Of a stretch of DNA of 64,000 nucleotides, positions 24,595 through 33,093 are shown one piece after another. The DNA is from Kutzneria sp036403095 (GTDB lineage Bacteria > Actinomycetota > Actinomycetes > Mycobacteriales > Pseudonocardiaceae): contig DASWRQ010000080.1 of the NCBI GenBank assembly GCA_036403095.1, positions 36,603 through 100,602 on the forward strand. Reading direction: 5' to 3'. The position numbers were made by a program, and so were the translations under genes. The first letter of the stretch is position 1; each line of letters begins with the position of its first letter. The notes under the pieces were generated by a model. It was not told where the DNA came from. It searched no databases and saw nothing but the letters and a program-made list of their open reading frames with translations.

Positions 24595-25068
24595 GTGTCG
24601 ACCGATGCGATCGTGCTGCTGAAGGAAGACCACAAGACCGTCGAGCGGCTGTTCAAGAAATTCGAGCAGGCCGACGACGAGGCGTTCGCCACGAAACGCG
24701 AACTGGTCGACTCCATCATCAGGGAACTGACCACGCACGCCTACATCGAGGAGACCATCTTCTATCCCGAGGCCCGCAAGGCGGTGCCGGAGACCGAGGA
24801 CCACGTGCTGGAGAGCATCGAGGAGCACCACGTGGTGGTGTGGATGCTCTCGGAGCTGGCGAAGCTGGAGCCGGACGCGGAGAACTTCGACGCCAAGGTG
24901 ACGGTGCTGATCGAGAACGTCCGCCACCACGTCGAGGAGGAGGAACAGGACTGGTTCCCCGAGGTGCGCAAGGCGATGGGACGCAAGCAGCTGCAGGAGC
25001 TCGGCGCGCGAATGGCCGACGCCAAGCCGGACGCGCCGAGCGACCCGCTGGCGTTGCAGAGCGCCTGA
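24595..25068 (+). CDS. Hemerythrin-domain protein
   Basis: 157 residues, four-helix bundle. Di-iron ligands are visible: His in LLKEDHKTVERLF (about 13), His/Glu in THAYIEETIFYPEAR (about 49-53), His pair in EEHHVVVWML and HH in NVRHHVEEEEQDWFPEV. Binds O2, NO or peroxide through a di-iron centre. GTG with GGAGGAG 7 nt upstream. First gene of an operon with 25080 and 26431. A second hemerythrin lies at 49049. Confidence 0.93.
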   Translation: MSTDAIVLLKEDHKTVERLFKKFEQADDEAFATKRELVDSIIRELTTHAYIEETIFYPEARKAVPETEDHVLESIEEHHVVVWMLSELAKLEPDAENFDAKVTVLIENVRHHVEEEEQDWFPEVRKAMGRKQLQELGARMADAKPDAPSDPLALQSA

Positions 25069-25079
25069 GGAAGGCCGTC

Positions 25080-26441
25080 GTGTCCACGGTGTCACCGAGC
25101 CGGGCGGTGGCGGGCTTCGACTCCGCCACCGCGATGTTGCGGGCTGTCTCGCTCGCGTTGCGGGGCAAGCGGTTCACGGTGCTGGGCCAGAGCCGACTGA
25201 TGTCGGCGCCGCTGCGCCTGTCGAACCTGCTGCCCGAGGGGCTGCGTACCCAGCTGTACCGCATCTCCGGCGCGGCCGAGGGCGTCACGCCGTCGATGCT
25301 GTCGTCGATCGACATGCAGCAGGTGGCGTCCTGGATGACCAGCCACTACGACGACCTGCCGCCGCAGTACCCGGGGGTGGTCATCGGGTCCAGCAACGGC
25401 GCGATGACGCATCTGTGCGCCGCCGCGGGGATGCCGTGGCTGCCTCAGACGATGCTGGTGCCGGTGCGGTGGTCCGGCAACGACCCGGACCGGCCGGTGC
25501 TGGCCGCGCAGTTCGGCGCCGAGGTCGCCGATCCGTTGCTGGCCAACAACCCGGACGTCGCGCTGCACCACATGCATGACGGCAACCAGGACCGGTTGAT
25601 GATCGACCTCATGACCTACTTCCGGCTCAAGTGGCTGCGGCTGCCCCGGGCGTACGAGGAGTTCCTGGCCACCCGCCTGATGCCCGGCGCGCCGATCGTG
25701 CTGGTGGACTGCGAACTGTCCTGGCCGGTGACCAGGATCGGCGACCGCCACGTGTTCCAGACGGGCGCGTACGGCGGACTTCGCCCGGACGAGTATCTCG
25801 GGGGCGGTCCGCGGGTGGCGGAGTTCCTGGCGGAGCAGGGATCGGTGCTGCGGTCGTTCGACGCCCCGGCGGCCGACGACCACGCGCCGGAGGCGGAATG
25901 GGGATTCGAGCCCTCGCTGGGCGTCGACATCGACCGCTGGGCCGCCGCGCACGGCCATCCCGTGCACCGGATCAAGTTGACGGATCCACACGAACTGTCC
26001 GCCGCGGTGGCCGACATGCACCGGGAGTGGCTGCTGGCCGCGGACCGGCCGGCGGACCGGCTGCTGGTGGAGTCGTTCGTGATGCTGGACCCGGTCGGCG
26101 TCAACCAGGCCGGGCTGGTGCCGTTCTGGACCGCTTTCCCGGTGCGGGACGCGCTACACGCGGTGGCGGCATACCTGAGGGAGCGGCGGTACCGGGACGT
26201 CGATGTGCTGATGTTCCCGCACGGCGTCCGATCGGCCGGCATCGCCGAGCCGGAGGATTGGCTGCGGCTACGCGAATACGGCGCCGCTGTGCGGTTGCCG
26301 GCCACGGATACCGCGCGATACCCGGCCGACTTCGCGGCGCTCGCGGCGTACTCGTCGGCCATCCCCCGTGGTGACGACCGGCTGGTGCGGATCGGCGTGC
26401 GGAAGATCCTCGAGCAGTTGGACCACGCCCGTGCCAGCTGA
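25080..26441 (+). CDS. Conserved protein of unknown function, alpha/beta fold likely
   Basis: 453 residues, no membrane segment. PGVVIGSSNGAMTHLCAAAG resembles a nucleophile elbow (G-S-S-N-G) and is followed by MPWLPQTMLVPVRW; later GAPIVLVDCELSWPVTRIG. I recall similar actinobacterial hypotheticals but no assigned activity. GTG at 25080 has GAGGAAGG upstream. Overlaps the alpha/beta hydrolase gene by 11 nt, so the two products are probably made together. Confidence 0.75.
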   Translation: MSTVSPSRAVAGFDSATAMLRAVSLALRGKRFTVLGQSRLMSAPLRLSNLLPEGLRTQLYRISGAAEGVTPSMLSSIDMQQVASWMTSHYDDLPPQYPGVVIGSSNGAMTHLCAAAGMPWLPQTMLVPVRWSGNDPDRPVLAAQFGAEVADPLLANNPDVALHHMHDGNQDRLMIDLMTYFRLKWLRLPRAYEEFLATRLMPGAPIVLVDCELSWPVTRIGDRHVFQTGAYGGLRPDEYLGGGPRVAEFLAEQGSVLRSFDAPAADDHAPEAEWGFEPSLGVDIDRWAAAHGHPVHRIKLTDPHELSAAVADMHREWLLAADRPADRLLVESFVMLDPVGVNQAGLVPFWTAFPVRDALHAVAAYLRERRYRDVDVLMFPHGVRSAGIAEPEDWLRLREYGAAVRLPATDTARYPADFAALAAYSSAIPRGDDRLVRIGVRKILEQLDHARAS

Positions 26442-27051
26442 CGTCGTGATCGTGCCGGGGCTGGCCGTGTCGCGCTATCTGGAGCCGACCGTGCGGTGCA
26501 TCGAGGCGGCCGGCTCGCGGTGCGAGCTCGTGCGGCTGCCGACCGAGGGGCCGCCGGTGGGGATCCCGGAGTACGCGGCCGTTGTGGCCGAACGGATCCG
26601 TGGCCGCGAGGTTGTGCTGGTGGGCCACTCGTCGGGGACGCAGGTGGCGGCGGCCGTGGCGCGAGAGGCGCCGGTGACGCGACTGGTGCTCGGCAGCCCG
26701 ACCGTCGATCCCGCGTACCGGAGCGTGCCGAAGGTGGTGGCGCGGTGGCTCGTCGACGGCGCCCGCGAGCCGGGATCGCTGGGCCGGCAGGAGTTTCCGG
26801 AGTGGGGGAAGGCCGGGCTCCGCCGGATTTCGGCGCTGCTGCGGTCGATGCTCCGGCATCCGTTGGAGGACATGGTCGCCGACGTGCGGTGCCCGGTGAC
26901 CGTGGTGCGGGGAGAGCGGGACCCGCTGTGCACGCCGGCGTGGGTGGCGGAGTTGGGGCGGGGCGGGAAGGTCATCACCCTGCCGGGGTTGCCGCACGCG
27001 TTCCCGTACCTGGATCCGGACGGCTTTGCGCGGATCGTGCTCGGTGGCTGA
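26431..27051 (+). CDS. Alpha/beta hydrolase
   Basis: 206 residues. VVIVPGLAVSRYLEP (oxyanion region), the nucleophile elbow VVLVGHSSGTQVAAAV (Ser about residue 66), the acid near RGERDPLCTP and the catalytic His in LPGLPHAFPYL are all present. A small esterase or lipase-like enzyme; substrate unknown. GTG start inside the end of the 25080 gene. Confidence 0.88.
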   Translation: MPADVVIVPGLAVSRYLEPTVRCIEAAGSRCELVRLPTEGPPVGIPEYAAVVAERIRGREVVLVGHSSGTQVAAAVAREAPVTRLVLGSPTVDPAYRSVPKVVARWLVDGAREPGSLGRQEFPEWGKAGLRRISALLRSMLRHPLEDMVADVRCPVTVVRGERDPLCTPAWVAELGRGGKVITLPGLPHAFPYLDPDGFARIVLGG

Positions 27052-27057
27052 CACCGC

Positions 27058-27084
27058 GTTTGAACGACCACCGTCACCGGGCAC
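27058..27084 (+). promoter_or_regulatory. Sigma-B/F-type promoter, leaderless spacing
   Basis: GTTT, 17 nt, GGGCAC, then 9 nt to the ATG at 27094. Confidence 0.5.
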
Positions 27085-27093
27085 CTTCCCGGC

Positions 27094-28170
27094 ATGAAGG
27101 ACAGATCGAGTCTGACGCTCGGCGTCGAGGAGGAGTTCCTGCTGGTCGACGGCAGCGGCCGGCTGGCCGCGGCCGGGCCGGAGATCTCCGAGCAGGTCGA
27201 CGACCTGGACGGTCAGGTGGAGCACGAGCTGCGCCGCTGCCAGGTCGAGTCGGCCACCGGCGTCTGCGACACGATCGACGAGGTGGTCAAGGGCCTGCAC
27301 ACCCTGCGCGACCGGCTGGCCGCCAAAGCGGCGGAACAGGACCTGCGGCTGCTGCCCAGCGGCACGGCCCCGATGGCCGACGACCGCCCGCCCCGCTTCA
27401 CCCCCGACGTGCGCTACCACCGGATGGCCCGGGAGTTCGGCGGTATCGCCCAGGCTTCGCTGACCTGCGCCTGTCACGTCCACGTCTCGATACCCGACGC
27501 CGCGACGGGGTTGCGGATCAGCAACCACATCCGCCCGTGGCTGCCGGTGCTGCTGGCGCTGACCGCCAACTCCCCGTTCCACAACGGCGACGACACCGCC
27601 TACGCCAGTTGGCGGCACGTGCTCTGGACCCGGTGGCCCTCCGCCGGGCCACCGCCGCACTTCGACTCGGTCGACGCGTACGAGTCACGGGTCGACGCCC
27701 TGACCGCGGCCGGCGCGGCCATGGACCGCGCCATGCTCTATTGGGACATCAGGCTTTCCGCGCACCAGCCCACCGTCGAGGTGCGAATCGCCGACGTGCT
27801 CCCGACGCCCGTCGAGGCTGCCCTGCTCGCCGCGCTCATCCGCGGCCTGGCCCGTCAGGCGGTCGACTCGGTGCCCACCGCGACACCGCCGCCCGAGGTC
27901 CTGAGGGCGTGGCTGTGGCGCTCGGCCCGGGACGGCCTGACCGGTCACTGTGTGCATCCGCGCACCGGCGACCTCGTGCCGGCCTGGCAGCTGGTCAACG
28001 AGTTGGTCGCCGGTCTCGACCCGTGGCTCGGTGACGACGCCGAATTCGTGACCCAGACCCTGGCCCGGGTGCGTGCCTCGGGCAACGGCGCGCAACGCCA
28101 GCGCGCCGCCCACGACAAGTCCGACAACCTGGCCGACGTGCTCGACGCCCTGGCCTGGACAACGGGCTGA
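27094..28170 (+). CDS. ybdK: Carboxylate-amine ligase, YbdK/GCS2 family (copy 1)
   Basis: 358 residues. GCS2-family marks: LTLGVEEEFLLVDG at the N-terminus, QVESATGVC, the metal/nucleotide region CACHVHVSIPDAATGL, and NSPFHNGDDTAYASWR. Family members ligate Glu and Cys or a related amine weakly. Three divergent copies occur in this window (also 30877 and 38959). Start set by the leaderless promoter 9 nt upstream. Likely makes a low-molecular-weight thiol or peptide-like stress metabolite, but the substrate is unknown. Confidence 0.9.
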   Translation: MKDRSSLTLGVEEEFLLVDGSGRLAAAGPEISEQVDDLDGQVEHELRRCQVESATGVCDTIDEVVKGLHTLRDRLAAKAAEQDLRLLPSGTAPMADDRPPRFTPDVRYHRMAREFGGIAQASLTCACHVHVSIPDAATGLRISNHIRPWLPVLLALTANSPFHNGDDTAYASWRHVLWTRWPSAGPPPHFDSVDAYESRVDALTAAGAAMDRAMLYWDIRLSAHQPTVEVRIADVLPTPVEAALLAALIRGLARQAVDSVPTATPPPEVLRAWLWRSARDGLTGHCVHPRTGDLVPAWQLVNELVAGLDPWLGDDAEFVTQTLARVRASGNGAQRQRAAHDKSDNLADVLDALAWTTG

Positions 28171-28180
28171 CCCGCGTTTG

Positions 28181-28206
28181 GTTTCCGCTGGTGGCAGCGC
28201 GGGAAT
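28181..28206 (+). promoter_or_regulatory. Sigma-B/F-type promoter, leaderless spacing
   Basis: GTTT, 16 nt, GGGAAT, then 8 nt to the ATG at 28215. Confidence 0.65.
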
Positions 28207-28214
28207 CCGGGCGC

Positions 28215-29684
28215 ATGGACCACAGCAAGGCGCCGGTGCTCGATGCGCTCGTCGAGTACCACCAGCAGCGCATCACGCCGTTCAACCCTCCCGGCCACAA
28301 GCAGGGGCGCGGGGCGGACCGCCGGGTCGTCGACGTCGTGGGGGAGGGGGTGTTCCGCAGTGACGTGCTCGGACCGAACGGGCTCGACGACCGGCTGATG
28401 CGGCACGGCGTGCTGCAGGAGGCCCAGGAGCTGATGGCCGACGCGGTCGGCGCCGAGCACACGTTCTTCTCCACGTGCGGCAGCTCGCTGTCGGTCAAGA
28501 GCGCGATGCTGGCGGTCGCCGGCCCGCACGAGAAGCTGATCGTGGTGCGGCACGCGCACAAGTCGGTGATCTCCGGCCTGATCCTCAGCGGCGTGTCGCC
28601 CGTGTGGGTGCATCCGCACTGGGACGGGGAGCGGCACCTGTCGCATCCGCCCGGCCCGGACGAGGTGCGGGCGGCGTTCGAGGCCGAGCCCGAGGCCAAG
28701 GGCATGCTGCTGGTGACGCCGACCGACTACGGCACGTGCGGGGACATCGCGGCCATCGCCGAGGTCTGCCACGAGTTCGACCGGCCGCTGATCGTGGACG
28801 AGGCGTGGGGCGCGCACCTGCCGTTCCACCCGGACCTGCCGCCGTGGGCCATGGACGCCAACGCCGACCTGTGCGTGACGAGCGTGCACAAGATGGGCTC
28901 GGCGGTCGAGCAGAGCTCGGTTTTCCACCTCCAGGGCGACCGGGTGGACCCCACGGTGCTCAAGGCTCGTGAGGACCTGCTGGGCACCACCAGCGCCTCG
29001 TCGCTGGTGTACGCCACTTTGGACGGTTGGCGGCGGCAGATGGTCGAGGACGGGGAGAAGCTGCTGTCCACCGCGCTGGCGCTGGCCCACCGCGTGCGGC
29101 GGGAGATCGACGAGCTGCCGGGGCTGCGGGTGATGGGGGAGCGGGAGTTCGTCGGCCCGGACCTGGCGGCTTCTTTCGATCCGCTCAAGGTGGTCGTCGA
29201 CCTGTCCGGGCTGGGCATCAGCGGCTACCAGGCGGCGGACTGGCTGCGGGCGCGCAAGCGGGTCACGGTCGGCCTCTCCGACCACCGGCGGATCGTCGCG
29301 ATCCTCACCGTCGCCGACGACGACTACACGGCGTCGGTGCTGGTGGAGGCGCTGCGCGAGCTGACGCAGGCGGCCGAGCGGATGAAGCGCCCGCCGGCCG
29401 TCGACCTGCCCTGGCCCGACGAGCTGGAGCTGCGCACGGTGATGCTGCCCCGGGACGCCTTCTTCGGCGAGACCGAGCAGGTCGACGTGGACAAGGCGGT
29501 CGGACGGGTGGCGGCCGAGATGATCAGCCCGTATCCGCCGGGCGCGCCGGCGCTGGTGCCGGGCGAGGTGATCACCCGCGAGGTGCTGGACTACCTGCGC
29601 AGCGGGCTGAACGCGGGCATGCAGCTGCCCGACCCGGCCGACTCGGACCTGGAATCGGTCCGGGTGGTCAAGGATCCGGCGTGA
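28215..29684 (+). CDS. PLP-dependent Orn/Lys/Arg decarboxylase-type enzyme
   Basis: 489 residues of the fold-I group III family: FNPPGHKQGRG (the family's PGHKQG motif), VVRHAHKSVISGLILSG, the Asp/Ala pair in LIVDEAWGAHLPF and the Schiff-base Lys in VTSVHKMGSAVEQSS. The basic amino-acid decarboxylases of this size lack the N-terminal wing domain. Product probably a polyamine precursor, specificity not readable. Leaderless start. Its stop overlaps the GTG of the M20 gene (GTGA). Confidence 0.9.
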   Translation: MDHSKAPVLDALVEYHQQRITPFNPPGHKQGRGADRRVVDVVGEGVFRSDVLGPNGLDDRLMRHGVLQEAQELMADAVGAEHTFFSTCGSSLSVKSAMLAVAGPHEKLIVVRHAHKSVISGLILSGVSPVWVHPHWDGERHLSHPPGPDEVRAAFEAEPEAKGMLLVTPTDYGTCGDIAAIAEVCHEFDRPLIVDEAWGAHLPFHPDLPPWAMDANADLCVTSVHKMGSAVEQSSVFHLQGDRVDPTVLKAREDLLGTTSASSLVYATLDGWRRQMVEDGEKLLSTALALAHRVRREIDELPGLRVMGEREFVGPDLAASFDPLKVVVDLSGLGISGYQAADWLRARKRVTVGLSDHRRIVAILTVADDDYTASVLVEALRELTQAAERMKRPPAVDLPWPDELELRTVMLPRDAFFGETEQVDVDKAVGRVAAEMISPYPPGAPALVPGEVITREVLDYLRSGLNAGMQLPDPADSDLESVRVVKDPA

Positions 29685-30847
29685 CCGTGCACGAGCGGGT
29701 GCGGGAGGCGATCGACCGGCACGCCGACGAGCTGTGGCGGATCAGTCTTCTGCTGCACGACAAGCCGGAACTCGCCTTCGAGGAGCACCTGGCCAGCGCC
29801 GAGCTGGCCGCCGCCCTCGCGGCGGCGCGGTTCGAGGTGACGCACGGCGTCGCCAGCCTGCCGACGGCCTTCCGTGCCCAGTGGGGCACCGGTGCGCCGC
29901 CGCGGGTGGCGTTGCTGCTGGAGTACGACGCGTTGCCGGGACTCGGGCATGCCTGCGGGCACAACCTCATCGCCGCCGCCGGCCTCGGCGCCGCGCTGGC
30001 CGTGCGGGACGCGATGCCCGATCTGGCCGGGACGCTGATGGTCGTCGGCACGCCGGCCGAGGAAGGCGGCGGCGGCAAGGTGCGGGAGCTGAAGGCCGGC
30101 GTCTTCGACGGGATCGAGGCCGCGCTGATGTTCCACCCCGGCGTGCACGACTGGCGGTACGCGCCGCTCACCGCGCAGATCGAGATCGGCGTCCGGTTTC
30201 ACGGCCGTGCCGCGCATCCCACCGGCAACCCGACCGAGGGCGTGGACGCGCTCGCCGCCCTCGTGCAGCTGTTCGGCGCGCTGGCCATGCTGCGCGCGCG
30301 GCTGCCGTTGGGGTCGCACGTGCAGGGCATCGTCACGGAGGGCGGGAAGGCCACGAACATCGTGCCCGACCTCGCCGAGGGGCGGTTCGGCGTGCGCGGC
30401 CTGACGACCGCCGCCCGGGACGACCTGGTGGCGCAGCTGACCGAGTGCGCCCACGGCATCGCCCGGGCCACCGGCACCACCGCCGAGGTCTGGCCGGCCA
30501 GCGACGGGTACCAGCACGTCCGCGACAACGCCGCCCTGTCCGAGGCGTTCGCCCGCCACCTCGCCGAGTCCGGCATCACGCTGGCCGAGCCGACGCCGGG
30601 CGTCTTCCTCGGCTCCTCGGACATCGGCGACGTCAGCAACACGCTGCCGGCGATCCACCCGTTCGTGGCCATCGCGGACGCCGACCAGTCCGACCACACC
30701 CCGGAATTCGCCGCGGCGGCCGCGAGTCCACGGGGGCGTGCGGTGATGCTGGCCGCCGCGCGGGCACTGGCCGACACGGCCGTCGACGTGCTGACGCGGC
30801 CCGACCTGCTCGACCGGGCGTGGCGCGACTTCCACGCGGCCGGTTGA
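29681..30847 (+). CDS. M20-family amidohydrolase
   Basis: 388 residues. Metal-site motifs are present: EYDALPGLGHACGHNLI (His/Asp), GTPAEEGGGGKVRE (catalytic and bridging Glu), FHPGVHDWRYAP and the late His of SDHTPEFA. Similar enzymes hydrolyse N-acyl amino acids or aminobenzoyl-glutamate. Coupled to the decarboxylase by a 4-nt overlap, so it may feed or remove the substrate. Confidence 0.9.
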   Translation: MTVHERVREAIDRHADELWRISLLLHDKPELAFEEHLASAELAAALAAARFEVTHGVASLPTAFRAQWGTGAPPRVALLLEYDALPGLGHACGHNLIAAAGLGAALAVRDAMPDLAGTLMVVGTPAEEGGGGKVRELKAGVFDGIEAALMFHPGVHDWRYAPLTAQIEIGVRFHGRAAHPTGNPTEGVDALAALVQLFGALAMLRARLPLGSHVQGIVTEGGKATNIVPDLAEGRFGVRGLTTAARDDLVAQLTECAHGIARATGTTAEVWPASDGYQHVRDNAALSEAFARHLAESGITLAEPTPGVFLGSSDIGDVSNTLPAIHPFVAIADADQSDHTPEFAAAAASPRGRAVMLAAARALADTAVDVLTRPDLLDRAWRDFHAAG

Positions 30848-30867
30848 GCGCGGTGTCCGGCGGGTAT
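30842..30867 (+). promoter_or_regulatory. Sigma-B/F-type promoter, leaderless GTG start
   Basis: GGTTG, 15 nt, GGGTAT, then 9 nt to the GTG at 30877. The -35 overlaps the stop of the M20 gene. Confidence 0.7.
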
Positions 30868-30876
30868 TTCGGCGGG

Positions 30877-31953
30877 GTGACGAGCACGATCGGAGTCGAG
30901 GAGGAATTCCTCCTCATCGACCGGGCCGGCATCACGACGCCGCTGGCGGCCGAGGTGTTGGCGCGGTGCACCGGACCGCTGCCGGCCGGGATGACAGTGC
31001 AACGGGAGTTGCGCGACACCCAGGTGGAAGTGGCTACCGGCGTGTGCACCAGCGCGGCCGACCTGCGGGACCAACTCGCGGCCGGCCGCCGGGCCCTGGC
31101 CCGTGCCGCCACCCGGGTGGACGCCCGCGTGCTGGCCGCCGCCACGCCGGTGGTCGGCTCCGCGCCGCCGGAGAAGGCAGCGGACCCACGGTTCGGCCGG
31201 GTCGACGAACTCTACGAGGACATCGCGGCCGACTACGAGGCCTGCGGTTGTCACGTGCACGTCGGCGTGCCGGACAAGGACACCGCGGTGGCGGTGGTCA
31301 ACCACGTGGGCCGGTGGCTGCCGACCTTGTTGGCGCTGTCGGTGAACTCCCCGTTCCACAATGGACAGGACCGTGGCTACGGGAGCTGGCGGATCGTGCA
31401 GCAGTCGCGGTTCCCGGGCTCCGGCATCGCGCCCTGGTGCGGCGACCACGCCCGGTGGCAGCAGGAGGTCTCACGCCTGGTGGACTGCGGGGTTCTGGTC
31501 GACGAGAAGCAGACCTTCTGGTTCGCCCGGCCGTCGCCGCGATGGCCGACGGTGGAGTTCCGCGTCGCCGACACCGCGGCCACGGTGGACGATGCCATGT
31601 TGCAGGCGTTGCTGTGTCGGGCGCTGGTGAACACCGCCCTGAGCCAGCTGGATCGCGGGGTCGAGGCGCTGCCGGCCCAGACCGCCGCCGCGGCCGTGTG
31701 GACGGCATCCCGGTACGGAATGGACGGTCCGGCCGTCGATCCGGTGCTGGGCAAGCAGATCCCGGCCTCGGCCATGGTGGCGAGCCTGGTCGACCACGTC
31801 CGGGACGCGCTGGTCGACGCCGGCGATCTCGCCGAGGTGCACCGGTTGCTGCGGGACCGCGCGACCGGCGCCACCCGCCAGCGGCTGCTGGCCGCGGTCG
31901 GCCTTGCCGCCGTCGTCCGGCAGCTTTCCTTGGGAGGGAAAGATGATTGCTAG
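30877..31953 (+). CDS. Carboxylate-amine ligase, YbdK/GCS2 family (copy 2)
   Basis: 358 residues. TSTIGVEEEFLLIDRAG, DTQVEVATGVCTSAADL, EACGCHVHVGVPDKDTAV, NSPFHNGQDRGYGSWR and WPTVEFRVADTA define the family. The start GTG 30877 is preferred over upstream frames because it follows a GGGTAT by 9 nt. The C-terminal end overlaps the next gene by 11 nt. Less than half identical by eye to the other two copies, so they probably differ in substrate. Confidence 0.9.
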   Translation: MTSTIGVEEEFLLIDRAGITTPLAAEVLARCTGPLPAGMTVQRELRDTQVEVATGVCTSAADLRDQLAAGRRALARAATRVDARVLAAATPVVGSAPPEKAADPRFGRVDELYEDIAADYEACGCHVHVGVPDKDTAVAVVNHVGRWLPTLLALSVNSPFHNGQDRGYGSWRIVQQSRFPGSGIAPWCGDHARWQQEVSRLVDCGVLVDEKQTFWFARPSPRWPTVEFRVADTAATVDDAMLQALLCRALVNTALSQLDRGVEALPAQTAAAAVWTASRYGMDGPAVDPVLGKQIPASAMVASLVDHVRDALVDAGDLAEVHRLLRDRATGATRQRLLAAVGLAAVVRQLSLGGKDDC

Positions 31954-32920
31954 GGGACCGCTGTCCGACGAGGTCATCGGCGTGCTGCGCCGGCCCGTCG
32001 GCTCGGTGCGGCCGTCGGGCCCGGTCGACGACGCCGATCCGTTCGGCGAGGACCTCCAGCTCGCCCTGCACCTGTGCTACGAGCTGCACTACCAGGGCCT
32101 TCCCGAGGTCGACCCGGCATGGGAGTGGGATCCGGACCTGTTGCGGCTACGCGGTCGCATGGAACGCGTGTTCGAGAACGCCCTGCACGCCGCGGTTGCC
32201 GGCGGCGACGACGTGACCGCCGAGATCGACGAGCTGCTCGTCGAACACGTGCCCGGCAGCGGGCTCAGCCACTTCCTGCGGGACGACGGCGAATGGTGGC
32301 AGCTGCGGGAGTTCTTCGTGCACCGCTCGATCTACCACCTCAAGGAGGCCGACCCGCACGCGTGGGTGATTCCCCGGCTGCGCGGCCGGGCCAAGGCCGC
32401 GCTCGTGGCCGTCGAGTTCGACGAGTTCGGCGGCGGCCGGGCCGAGCGCGTGCATGCCCAGCTGTACGCCGATCTCCTTGACGCCGCCGGGCTTTCCGCC
32501 GAATACCTGCACTACCTCGACGACGTGCCGGCCTGCTCGCTGGCCACCGTCAACATGATGTCCCTGTTCGGGTTGCACCGCCGGCTGCGTGGCGCCCTGG
32601 TCGGCCACTTCGCCGCCGCCGAGATCAGCACCGGGCCCAGTGCCCAGCGTATGGAGCAGGCGTTGATCCGGCTGGGCGCCCCCGACGCCTGTCGGCTGTT
32701 CTACACCGAGCACATCGAGGCCGACGCTGTGCACGAGCAGGTGCTGCGCCACGACGTCATCGGCGACCTGCTCGCACGGGAGCCGGAACTGGCCGGGGAC
32801 ATCGTGTTCGGCGTCCAGGCCACCGAGTTGCTGGAGCAGCACCTGGCCGACCACCTGCTGTCCGCATGGCGGGCCGACCGGTCCTCCCTGCGTCAGGAGT
32901 CGCGAACCCTCTTGCGGTGA
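31943..32920 (+). CDS. Haem-oxygenase-like diiron (iron-containing redox) protein
   Basis: 325 residues, nearly all helical. Candidate metal ligands: ELHYQGLPEVDPAWEWDP, FFVHRSIYHLKEADPHAW, VEFDEFGGG and EHIEADAVHEQVLRHDVI, as in the HDO superfamily. Such proteins oxidise amino-acid-like or fatty substrates with O2. ATG at 31943 with GGAGGGAAAG. Translationally coupled to YbdK copy 2, so the ligase product may be its substrate. Confidence 0.85.
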   Translation: MIARGPLSDEVIGVLRRPVGSVRPSGPVDDADPFGEDLQLALHLCYELHYQGLPEVDPAWEWDPDLLRLRGRMERVFENALHAAVAGGDDVTAEIDELLVEHVPGSGLSHFLRDDGEWWQLREFFVHRSIYHLKEADPHAWVIPRLRGRAKAALVAVEFDEFGGGRAERVHAQLYADLLDAAGLSAEYLHYLDDVPACSLATVNMMSLFGLHRRLRGALVGHFAAAEISTGPSAQRMEQALIRLGAPDACRLFYTEHIEADAVHEQVLRHDVIGDLLAREPELAGDIVFGVQATELLEQHLADHLLSAWRADRSSLRQESRTLLR

Positions 32921-33093
32921 CTGGTGTCGCAGAACGGGTAGCGCTTGCTGCGCCGGCAGGCGCACACCGCGACGACGAAGCGGTCCGAGCGGGCCGTGCT
33001 GCCGTCCGGCAACACGATCTCGACCGGCCCGTCCACCAGGACGGGTCCGGTCGGCTCCACGACCACGCGGCGGTGCTCACGGTCGGTCGGCAC
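32893..33093 (-). CDS. CDGSH-type [2Fe-2S] protein
   Basis: 66 residues. The CDGSH motif appears as CACRRSKRYPFCDTSH, with three Cys and one His ligand; the usual G after CD is T here. Members are mitoNEET-like redox or NO/iron sensors. It overlaps the HemK-like gene (17 nt) upstream and the convergent haem-oxygenase-like gene at its 3' end. Confidence 0.88.
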   Translation of the reverse strand: MPTDREHRRVVVEPTGPVLVDGPVEIVLPDGSTARSDRFVVAVCACRRSKRYPFCDTSHRKRVRDS

